DNA from: Micromonospora parathelypteridis
GTDB lineage: Bacteria > Actinomycetota > Actinomycetes > Mycobacteriales > Micromonosporaceae
Assembly (NCBI RefSeq): GCF_014201145.1
Contig: NZ_JACHDP010000001.1
Span: 1,674,001 to 1,738,000 of the forward strand
Direction of reading: 5' to 3'
Length of the DNA: 64,000 bases
Positions 7,516-14,387 of this stretch are shown in pieces. Numbering within the stretch: the first letter of the stretch is position 1; every line of letters begins with the position of its first letter. The notes beneath the pieces were generated by a model. It had not been told where the DNA came from and searched no databases. It was given only the letters and a program-made list of their open reading frames with translations. The position numbers and the translations under genes were made by a program.

Positions 7516-7941
7516 ATGGAGGATCTGAACCTCACTCGTGCTGACTACCAGTCCGCGTTGCGGGTAGGCGAAAAGCTGCGCGAACGGGGCTGGCAAATGG
7601 TGTTCAGCCTCCCTCAGGCGGTCGACGGTTGGTCGGCGATGATCGAATCGATCCGCGAAGGCTACGACTGGAATTTGGACGAGTACAGGAATGACCTGTC
7701 CTGCCGGGAATGGCTCGAGCAGGCGCTGCCCCTGCTCACCGAGCCCGTGCGGGCGAACTGGCAAGGCCACGTGGACCCTCTGGATGAGGAGTTCCGTGCG
7801 GTCACCGTCCTTGAGGACGATCCGTCCCGGTGGCCGCACAGCGGATCCGACCGGTGGTGGCTGAAGCGCCGACCCAGGCTGCTGGTAGGCGAACTGGCCG
7901 ACGACCTCATTCACTCCGGCCACCTCGAAGCACCCTGTTGA
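7516..7941 (+). CDS. Hypothetical acidic soluble protein
   Basis: About 141 residues starting MEDLNLTRADYQSALRVGEKL. It is acidic and Trp-rich (REWLEQALPLL, WQGHVDPLDEEFRAVTV, SDRWWLKRRPRLLVGELADDL) and predicted soluble, with no signal or TM segment. The pattern resembles small conserved actinobacterial proteins of unknown function; no family is recognised. Coding is supported by consistent third-position GC and the leaderless box at 7503. Confidence 0.7.
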   Translation: MEDLNLTRADYQSALRVGEKLRERGWQMVFSLPQAVDGWSAMIESIREGYDWNLDEYRNDLSCREWLEQALPLLTEPVRANWQGHVDPLDEEFRAVTVLEDDPSRWPHSGSDRWWLKRRPRLLVGELADDLIHSGHLEAPC

Positions 7942-8019
7942 TCAAAAGGTGCCCCGGCTGGGCACCAGGGCTTGTTCGCTCGGACTACGCTGCGCCGCAC
8001 AACGACAGGGGGATCGCCG

Positions 8020-8820
8020 GTGGGGCATCGACTGCGGCACGTCGCGCTGGTGCTGCTCGGCGCGGTGCTGCTCGGCACGGTCGGCTTGGCCCTCGGCTCC
8101 TGGTACGGCGGCCGCGGTGCGGCGCCGTTGAGCTCCGACCAGGCGCAGAGCATGGCCGAGCAACTGCTCCCCGGCACCGAGCAACCCGCCTCGACCTTCG
8201 CCCGCGGCAACCGGTACGGCACTTTTCTGGCCTCCGACGACTTCGGCTCCGCGTACGCGGAATTCCACTACCGCGACAGCGTCGACTGCGCGCACTCCGA
8301 ATCGCTACGGCGCAGTGCCGAATCGTTGGGGTGGCAGGGCAGCGATCGCGTACCGGGCACCCGGTGCGATGGTTGGCGGGCGGAGCGGGACGGGATGACG
8401 GCCACGCTCACCCACGAGACGTACGGGGCACTACTGAGGATCGCGCCGACCGCTCCGGACGGACTCGTCGCCGCAACGCTCGCCGCGACCGCCGTTGGTG
8501 CCGCACTCGGCGGGGCGCTGTTCTGGTTGGCGGGACGGCAACGTCGACCCGTACCCGGGTTGGTTGGCACGCTGGGGACGATCGTCCTCCTCCCGGGCGC
8601 TGCCCTCACCTGGCAGGACCTGTTGGCGAACGGGCTGGCTGAGCCGGTGTGGCCCATCTGGCGTTCCTTCGCTCCCCTGCCGCTGTCGCTCGTGCTGCTG
8701 CTGGTGGCGGTGATCGCGTACGTGAAGATGAGGGCCAGGACCGCCCCCTCCGCCGCCGTGAGCGCTGCCGCGCACGCACCTGGCGCACGTGCCAGCGAGC
8801 TACCTCGCCAGGACGCGTGA
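8020..8820 (+). CDS. Membrane protein with a large extracytoplasmic loop, unknown function
   Basis: About 266 residues. The GTG at 8020 is chosen because AGGGGGA lies 6 nt before it. One TM helix is at residues about 7-28 (VALVLLGAVLLGTVGLALGS). About 110 residues of probable extracytoplasmic sequence follow, with two conserved-looking Cys (SVDCAHSESL, GTRCDGW) that could form a disulfide. Three more hydrophobic helices lie in the C-terminal half (ATLAATAVGAALGGALFWLAG, LVGTLGTIVLLPGAALTW, LPLSLVLLLVAVIAYVK). It is unrelated to its neighbours as far as can be seen. Confidence 0.75.
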   Translation: MGHRLRHVALVLLGAVLLGTVGLALGSWYGGRGAAPLSSDQAQSMAEQLLPGTEQPASTFARGNRYGTFLASDDFGSAYAEFHYRDSVDCAHSESLRRSAESLGWQGSDRVPGTRCDGWRAERDGMTATLTHETYGALLRIAPTAPDGLVAATLAATAVGAALGGALFWLAGRQRRPVPGLVGTLGTIVLLPGAALTWQDLLANGLAEPVWPIWRSFAPLPLSLVLLLVAVIAYVKMRARTAPSAAVSAAAHAPGARASELPRQDA

Positions 8821-8923
8821 TCGGGAAGCCGAACGCCTGGCCGCCTTGTTGATCAGGCGCGTCCCGTGCCGCGCCTGTCACGCCGGTTCGGGGAGCGATC
8901 AGACAGCGCGTGCGATGCGTGGA

Positions 8924-8929
8924 TACTGT
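8924..8929 (+). promoter_or_regulatory. -10 box of a probable leaderless promoter (ECF41 sigma gene)
   Basis: TACTGT followed by 6 nt and the ATG at 8936. A CCTGTCA at 8874-8880 resembles the TGTCA -35 element described for ECF41 promoters and recurs ahead of the next gene, but its spacing to this box is too long for it to be this promoter's -35. Confidence 0.4.
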
Positions 8930-8935
8930 CGAGCC

Positions 8936-9880
8936 ATGGCGCTCAGTCTGGACGAGGTCGAGCTGTTCGAACGCTCCAGGGCTCGTCTGGAGGCGATCGC
9001 CTATCGCCTGTTGGGCTCGGCGAGTGATGCCGAGGACGCGGTTCAGGACACGTTCCTGCGCTGGCAGGCCGCCGACCGGGGGCGCGTCGAGACGCCCGAG
9101 GCGTGGTTGACGAAGGTGCTCACCAACCTGTGCCTCAACCAGCTCACCTCGGCGCGGGCCAGGCGGGAGACCTATGTGGGCACCTGGCTGCCCGAGCCCG
9201 TCCTCGCCGGCGACCGGATGCTCGGCCCGGTCGACACCGCCGTACAGCGTGAATCGGTGTCGATGGCGGTGCTCACCCTCATGGAGCGACTGTCGACCAA
9301 CGAGCGTGCGGTGTACGTGCTGCGCGAGGCCTTCGGTTACTCGCACGGCGAGATCGCCGAGATCCTCGACATCACCGAGTCGAACTGCCAGCAGATCTTC
9401 CGACGCGCCAAGCAGCACGTCGCTTCGGGCCGGCCCCGCACGGCGGTGGACGGGGCCACCGCGCGGAAGATCGTCGCGGAGTTCCTCACCGCGGCCGCCA
9501 GCGGCGAGATCCAGCCGCTGGTCGAGTTGTTGACCGACGACGTGACGAGCACCGGCGACGGCGGCGGCAAGATCCCGGCCCGGACCGGAGCGATCGTCGG
9601 CGCGTCGGCGGTGGCGAGGTTCCTGCGTGGCCTGTTCAAGCCCACCGACGTCAAGCGTGACCTCGTGGGCGGCAGCCTCGCCTTCTATGCCGACGTCGTC
9701 AACGGCGGTCCCGCCGTAGTGCTCGTGACCGGCGGCCAGGTCTTCGCCGTCATGTCCCTGGAGGTGACGCCGGAGGGCGTCGCGGTGATCCAGAGCCAGG
9801 TCAACCCCGACAAACTCGTACGGGCCACGCGTCAGTGGGCCGCCTCCGAGCATGAGGAGCCCCTGCTCGTCATCTGGTGA
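8936..9880 (+). CDS. ECF41-type (SigJ-like) RNA polymerase sigma factor
   Basis: About 314 residues. Sigma region 2 spans about 10-75 (YRLLGSASDAEDAVQDTFLRWQ) and region 4 about 120-170 (LSTNERAVYVLREAFGYSHGEIAEIL). A SnoaL-like C-terminal extension runs from about 180 to 305. All three signature motifs described for ECF41 are visible: WLPEP in the linker, DGGGK in the extension and NPDKL near the end. In this family the extension, not an anti-sigma factor, modulates activity. ECF41 genes usually sit beside a carboxymuconolactone decarboxylase, oxidoreductase or epimerase gene, which are also their targets; here the next gene is an FAD oxidoreductase. Confidence 0.92.
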   Translation: MALSLDEVELFERSRARLEAIAYRLLGSASDAEDAVQDTFLRWQAADRGRVETPEAWLTKVLTNLCLNQLTSARARRETYVGTWLPEPVLAGDRMLGPVDTAVQRESVSMAVLTLMERLSTNERAVYVLREAFGYSHGEIAEILDITESNCQQIFRRAKQHVASGRPRTAVDGATARKIVAEFLTAAASGEIQPLVELLTDDVTSTGDGGGKIPARTGAIVGASAVARFLRGLFKPTDVKRDLVGGSLAFYADVVNGGPAVVLVTGGQVFAVMSLEVTPEGVAVIQSQVNPDKLVRATRQWAASEHEEPLLVIW

Positions 9881-9962
9881 CCCAGCTCATAGCCAACTCC
9901 TGTCAGGAATCGAGTCGCTGCCCGGTTCAGGTAGCGACAACCACCGAGACAGGAGTGACACC

Positions 9963-11147
9963 ATGAAGCACCGCATCGTCGTCCTCGGGGCCGGTTACGC
10001 CGGAGCGGTCGCCGCCGGGCGCCTCGCCAAGCGGCTGCACTCCGACGACACGCAGATCACCGTCGTCAACGCCGACACCGAATTCGTCGAGCGGGTCCGG
10101 ATGCACCAACTCGCCACCGGTCAGCAGCTCAAGCGCCGGACGCTGACCGACATCTACGCGGGCACCGGTGTCGAGGTCCGCCAGGCCCGGGTCACCGCCG
10201 TCGACGTCGACCGCAAGACCGTCGCGCTCGTCGCCGAGAACGGCGCCGACGAGATCGGGTACGACACGCTCGTCTACGCCCTCGGCAGCGCGTCCGCGGA
10301 CCACGGCGTCCCCGGCGTCGTCGAGCACGCGTACGACATTGCCGGCCGGCCCTCGGCGCTGCGGCTGCGCGACCGCCTCGACCACCTCGCGGCCGGCGGG
10401 ACCGTGCTCGTCGTCGGCGGGGGTCTCACCGGCCTCGAAGCCGTGACCGAGATCGCGGAGGCCCGGCCGGACCTCGACGTGGCGATCGCCGCCCGTGGTG
10501 GCCTCGGTGACTGGCTCAACGCGAAGGCGCAGCAGCACCTGCGCGGAGTCTGCGACCGGCTCGGCATCACCGTCCACGAGCACACCGACATCGCACGAGT
10601 CGAGGCGACCGGCGCGGTGACCGCCGACGGCCGGGTGCTCCCGGCCCAGGTGACCGTATGGACGACCGGCTTCGCCGTCCACCCCATCGCCGCCGCCACG
10701 ACCCTGACCGTCGCGCCGACCGGCCAGATCGTCGTCGACGCCACGATGCGGTCGGTCTCACACCCCGACGTGTACGCCGTCGGCGACGCCGGGCTCGCCG
10801 ACGGGCCGGGCGGCAAACCCCTGCGGATGTCCTGCGCCTCGGGGGTCCCGATGGCCTGGCAGGCCGCCGACGCCATCGCCGCCCGCCTGACCGGTCGGAA
10901 GATCCCCAAGGCTCCGCTGCGCTACTTCAACCAGTGCATCAGCCTCGGTCGTCGCGACGGCATCATCCAGTACGTGACCGCCGACGACCGGGCCAAGCCG
11001 TCGCTCCTCACCGGAAGGCTGGCGGCCCGCTACAAGGAGATCGTCTGCACGGGCGCGGCCTGGGGGATCGCCCACCCGACGCTGCACCCGGTCCGTCGCC
11101 ACCACATCGCCGCGACGCGAACGGAAACCCTCACCGCCATTTCGTGA
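9963..11147 (+). CDS. NAD(P)/FAD-dependent oxidoreductase (NDH-2-like), likely ECF41 partner
   Basis: About 394 residues starting MKHRIVVLGAGYAGAVAAGRL after an AGGAG site 7-8 nt upstream. There are two dinucleotide folds: GAGYAG near the N-terminus for FAD and VLVVGGGLTGLEAVTEIAE at about 140-158 for NAD(P)H. The FAD-contacting DVYAVGDAGLADG motif is at about 265. The layout matches type II NADH dehydrogenases and related disulfide-reductase-fold enzymes without redox-active cysteines. No clear C-terminal membrane-anchor helix is seen. A CCTGTCAGG palindrome (9899-9907) upstream may be the ECF41 -35 region. The substrate is unknown. Confidence 0.88.
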   Translation: MKHRIVVLGAGYAGAVAAGRLAKRLHSDDTQITVVNADTEFVERVRMHQLATGQQLKRRTLTDIYAGTGVEVRQARVTAVDVDRKTVALVAENGADEIGYDTLVYALGSASADHGVPGVVEHAYDIAGRPSALRLRDRLDHLAAGGTVLVVGGGLTGLEAVTEIAEARPDLDVAIAARGGLGDWLNAKAQQHLRGVCDRLGITVHEHTDIARVEATGAVTADGRVLPAQVTVWTTGFAVHPIAAATTLTVAPTGQIVVDATMRSVSHPDVYAVGDAGLADGPGGKPLRMSCASGVPMAWQAADAIAARLTGRKIPKAPLRYFNQCISLGRRDGIIQYVTADDRAKPSLLTGRLAARYKEIVCTGAAWGIAHPTLHPVRRHHIAATRTETLTAIS

Positions 11148-11199
11148 GACGCCCCTGCCTGGGCCGGCCGTGACCCTGCTCCTGCGCGACGCCGATCAA

Positions 11200-11205
11200 T
11201 ATGAT
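11200..11205 (+). promoter_or_regulatory. -10 box of a probable leaderless promoter
   Basis: TATGAT, one base from the TATAAT consensus, with 6 nt before the ATG at 11212. This supports 11212 as the start rather than the upstream in-frame codon at 11170. Confidence 0.55.
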
Positions 11206-11211
11206 GACGGC

Positions 11212-11559
11212 ATGCGCAGGGATGCGGAGACAGCGAAGCCGGCGCGCGGCCGGTCCTGGCTGGGGGTCGCCGCGGCCACCGTCATCGCTGTCGCCGCCTG
11301 GGTGGGCTACTGGTGGCTGGCCGTGCCCCGCTTCGATGTGTGCGCGGCCATCCTGCCCGCCCCCGCAGGTTGCGGCGGTGCCGCTCGGGTGGCCACCGCG
11401 ACCTTGTGGACGGCAGTCATCGCGGTGCTCCTCCTGGCGACTGCCGCCGCCGCCCTGATCCGTCCTCGCGGGCGCTGGTGGCCGTTCGCAGTGGCGATTG
11501 CCGTGTTGGGCGTGACGGCGTTGTGGGGTTTCTGGGCCGTCCGGTATGCCGGCGGCTGA
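11212..11559 (+). CDS. Small three-helix membrane protein, unknown function
   Basis: About 115 residues from MRRDAETAKPARGRSW. Hydrophobic helices lie at about 17-38 (LGVAAATVIAVAAWVGYWWLAV), 62-82 (ATATLWTAVIAVLLLATAAAAL) and 90-110 (WPFAVAIAVLGVTALWGFWAV). Between helices 1 and 2 is a short Cys-containing loop (FDVCAAILPAPAGCGG). No family is recognised. Confidence 0.7.
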   Translation: MRRDAETAKPARGRSWLGVAAATVIAVAAWVGYWWLAVPRFDVCAAILPAPAGCGGAARVATATLWTAVIAVLLLATAAAALIRPRGRWWPFAVAIAVLGVTALWGFWAVRYAGG

Positions 11560-11658
11560 GGCCCGGCGGTGCTGGGCGCGCCGGAGCGTTGCGACTCGCG
11601 ACGGCGGAACAGCCGAGGAGGGACATCGCCGCCCTGCCGGGTCGGATTTACTGGTGTG

Positions 11659-12894
11659 ATGTCCATGCGTCGAGCGCCGGCCATCGCGACCTTCGTCGCC
11701 GCGGCAGCCATCATCATCGTCGCCGCCCAGACGCCCGGCTGGCTCGCCGGGCGGCGCGACGCGGCCCCCGCCGAGGTCGTCCCGAGCCGGGTGCAGGACC
11801 CGTGGCTGTGGCAGGCAACGGTGGGCCAGCACCCGGTCGGCCCGGCCTCGATGCTCTTCTTCACCGCGAACACCCGCTATTTCGAGTCAACCGGGGTCGT
11901 GGTCGGGCGGGACGGCGGCTACCGGCTGCTGCCCATCAGCCTGGCCGAGGCGCCCGGCCTGCTCTCACCCGACGGGCAGTGGTACTTGCGCCCCGGCACC
12001 GGGAGCCTTGTCGACCTACGCACCGGCGACGAACGGCGTACGCACCGGCCATACCTGAACCCGCTGGCCTGGTCCCCGGATGGCAGGCTGGTCCTCGCCA
12101 GCAAGATCAACGACGACCAAGTGATCACGTACGGGCCGGACAATCAGCAGCTCAACGACCCGTCGAAGCCGGACGACCTACTCACCTTCGATCCGCAGGC
12201 GGGAACGGAACGGGTGCTGCCGGTCGGCACCTTCGCCAGCCACACCTCGGCGGCCTGGTCCCCCGACGGGTCGCTGCTTGCCGTCGTGGGCCCGCCCGAT
12301 CCGGCTGCCGAGATCGCCGAGCGGGGACGGCTGGTGGTGGCCGACCCGGCCGGCGGCGGGGTGCGCTGGCAGGTCGACCTGGGCGAGCAGCGGACACTGG
12401 CGGGCAGAGGCGCCTGGAGCCCCGACGGCCGACGGATCGCCCTGCTCGCCTACGACGGATGCGCCACCCTGCGCTGCGCGGACACCGCCGAGATGCTCCG
12501 GCGCTCATGGCGAATCGAGTTCCTCGACGCGGCCACCGGCAAGCCGGTCGGCGACGCCCTCCCCGTCCCCGGCTCGGCCGTGGAACTGGTCGCCTGGCAG
12601 AACGGCGACCCGGTCGTCGAGCGGCAATCACCGGAGGCGGACCACGAGAAGCAGCGTACGGTTCTCGCGGCGATCTCCGCTCGCGGTCCGGAGCGGGTGC
12701 TGCTGACCGCCCCGAGCGGCGTCAGCGACCTTGAGGTGCCCGGCGACCTGCTGAACCGGGCCGCGTTCGGTGGTCCGGAGCCGCGTCCATCCCCATTCGC
12801 CGCAGCGCCGTGGCTGTACGCCGCACTCGCCGTACCCCTGGTGTTCGTTGCTCTGGCGCTGGTGCGTCGGCAGCGGCGACGCACCAGCCAGTGA
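11659..12894 (+). CDS. Membrane-anchored beta-propeller (TolB/WD40-like) protein
   Basis: About 411 residues. An N-terminal signal anchor (MRRAPAIATFVAAAAIIIVAAQ) is followed by an extracytoplasmic domain built of repeated S-P-D-G blades: LLSPDGQWYL, AWSPDGRLVLA, AWSPDGSLLAVVG and AWSPDGRRIALLA. This is the blade pattern of TolB/WD40-like propellers. A C-terminal TM helix (LYAALAVPLVFVALALVRRQRRR) ends the protein. The role is unknown; a ligand- or protein-binding surface scaffold is inferred. The start could be either of two ATGs, at 11659 and 11665. Confidence 0.8.
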   Translation: MSMRRAPAIATFVAAAAIIIVAAQTPGWLAGRRDAAPAEVVPSRVQDPWLWQATVGQHPVGPASMLFFTANTRYFESTGVVVGRDGGYRLLPISLAEAPGLLSPDGQWYLRPGTGSLVDLRTGDERRTHRPYLNPLAWSPDGRLVLASKINDDQVITYGPDNQQLNDPSKPDDLLTFDPQAGTERVLPVGTFASHTSAAWSPDGSLLAVVGPPDPAAEIAERGRLVVADPAGGGVRWQVDLGEQRTLAGRGAWSPDGRRIALLAYDGCATLRCADTAEMLRRSWRIEFLDAATGKPVGDALPVPGSAVELVAWQNGDPVVERQSPEADHEKQRTVLAAISARGPERVLLTAPSGVSDLEVPGDLLNRAAFGGPEPRPSPFAAAPWLYAALAVPLVFVALALVRRQRRRTSQ

Positions 12895-12904
12895 CGTAGG
12901 CCCA

Positions 12905-13099
12905 CGGCGAACTCAAGATCGTCGGGCGGATGACGTCGCGGCCCTGTCCGTGCAGGACGACGGCCAACTCGTCGGCGAGGGTCGGTTTGCCGGCGGCGGG
13001 CGGTCCGTCGATGGCAACCCGCGTCTGGCGTGCGACGGCGACGAACCCGACCGCCTCGGCTAGGCGGTCGAGCAGATTGCCTCGGGTGCCCTGAAACAT
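12905..13099 (-). pseudogene. Remnant of a uridine-kinase-like P-loop gene
   Basis: On the minus strand the segment reads LLDRLAEAVGFVAVARQTRVAIDGPPAAGKPTLADELAVVL in pieces, closely resembling the N-terminus of actinobacterial uridine kinases. The P-loop is altered (GPPAAGKP where GxxxxGK[S/T] is required). The similarity stops after about 65 codons, where the frame runs into the 3' end of the oppositely oriented propeller gene. The missing two thirds of the enzyme and the P-loop change mark it as a decayed fragment. Confidence 0.65.
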
Positions 13100-13470
13100 G
13101 CCCTGCCCCGTCGTGATCTCGCGAAGGTCGCCGTGTCGGGCCGACCTCATGCGCGCCAGCCCTATCGCGCCGGCCACTCCCCGCGTGACCGGGATTGCCG
13201 CGGCGCAGACGCAGTGTGATTCCGGGCGCTGACACTCAGGGGCCCAGCCAAGTGATCACCCATTCACTGAAGGTAGCCAAACGGCCGGGTTCCGGGGCTC
13301 GGCGGCGCTCGCCCACTGCACTCGCCCAGCGTGCCGAGGTCATGACTTTGAGCAGTATCGACAGGTCACCATCTTGATCGCTGATCACCGCGAAGATTGT
13401 GGACAGAGAGACATCTACATTCGCTCGTCGCCACGGATAGTAATTGGCAAACCGAGGGCGACGAGGGGTA
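13100..13470. other. Intergenic region, lower GC, promoter of the sigma/EAL operon
   Basis: No credible gene. The stretch 13330-13460 is less GC-rich than its surroundings and must hold the promoter of the operon starting at 13471. A GATAGTAATT stretch near 13436-13445 could hold a -10 box, but no matching -35 is clear. Confidence 0.4.
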
Positions 13471-13767
13471 ATGATGAACGAAACGCTGGCGGCGGCGGTC
13501 TCCGATCACGGAGTGTTGGTCCTGGCTCTAGCCATCGCCGGAACGACGGCAGGATTTCTACGGGCGTACGTCGCGCATCGAACACGGCTGCATGAGGAGC
13601 GCGAGGCATCGACGCGAACAGCTGCCCGGGCGGCCTGGTTGATCAGGCTGGCGGAGGCCGACCACGACGTCGTACGCATCGTGGAGCGTGACCGGGACGG
13701 TCATCGCGAGGTGGAGTTGAGCAGCCGCGACGCGGCGCGACGCGATGACATCAGGGAGGCCGCGTGA
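13471..13767 (+). CDS. Small single-pass membrane protein, first gene of a sigma/EAL operon
   Basis: About 98 residues. The ATG at 13471 follows GAGGGG by a few nt. A single TM helix (residues about 14-35, HGVLVLALAIAGTTAGFLRAYV) is followed by a basic, charged cytoplasmic tail (HRTRLHEEREASTRTAARAAW, then VERDRDGHREVEL). It overlaps the sigma-factor gene in a 4-nt GTGA junction, so the two are translationally coupled. The gene sits where anti-sigma or sensor partners often do, but no anti-sigma motif is visible. Confidence 0.7.
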   Translation: MMNETLAAAVSDHGVLVLALAIAGTTAGFLRAYVAHRTRLHEEREASTRTAARAAWLIRLAEADHDVVRIVERDRDGHREVELSSRDAARRDDIREAA

Positions 13768-14387
13768 TGGGAGTCGACGGCAGCGCTGCCCTGACACCGG
13801 AGCCAGTGGACAGTGAAGCGGTGCGCAAGGCAGAGGCCGCGCGCGCGAAAGCCGAGCACGACCAGGAGTTCGCCGCTTTCGCCGAGGGCAGCTACCACAC
13901 CGTGGAGCGAATTCTCCGGGCGACGTGCTGGGACCGCGAGGTGGTTCAGGACGCTCTCAACGAGGCGTACCTACACGGACGTGTCCAGTGGCTCAAGATC
14001 CGCACCTACACCGAGCCGATCGGCTGGGTGATCATCACGGCCCGAAACAAGATCCGCAAGGAGCTCCATCGACGTCAGCGCGAAGCCGCGGTAGCGCCGG
14101 AAGACCTGCCCCCGGCGCCGCACATCGACATCGCCGACGCGTGGGAAGCGCAGGAGACGTTGCGGACCTGGTTGCACCACCTGCCATCACGGCAGGCCGA
14201 GGTGTTCCAGATGTCTCGCGAGGGGTTCTCCAACCAGGAGATCGCCCGCTTCCTCGGATTGGCCGAGAACAGCGTCCGCTCCTACAAGCAAGCTGCCAAG
14301 AAGCGCCTGCGCGAGCTAGCCGAGGAAGCCGGCTATCGGGACTCGGACGGCCGACGGCGGCAGGGAGGCAGTCGTGGACCTCAATGA
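13764..14387 (+). CDS. ECF-like RNA polymerase sigma factor
   Basis: About 207 residues, starting at GTG 13764 or ATG 13767. A degenerate region 2 is at about 30-100 (FAAFAEGSYHTVERILRATCWDREVVQDALNEAYLHG, then EPIGWVIITARNKIRKE). A clear region 4 HTH is at about 130-185 (LPSRQAEVFQMSREGFSNQEIARFLGLAENSVRSYKQ). The basic C-terminal tail overlaps the start of the next gene by 14 nt. Promoter specificity is unknown. The tight operon with an upstream membrane protein and a downstream PAS-EAL protein suggests that signal sensing, transcription and c-di-GMP turnover are coupled. Confidence 0.82.
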   Translation: MMGVDGSAALTPEPVDSEAVRKAEAARAKAEHDQEFAAFAEGSYHTVERILRATCWDREVVQDALNEAYLHGRVQWLKIRTYTEPIGWVIITARNKIRKELHRRQREAAVAPEDLPPAPHIDIADAWEAQETLRTWLHHLPSRQAEVFQMSREGFSNQEIARFLGLAENSVRSYKQAAKKRLRELAEEAGYRDSDGRRRQGGSRGPQ

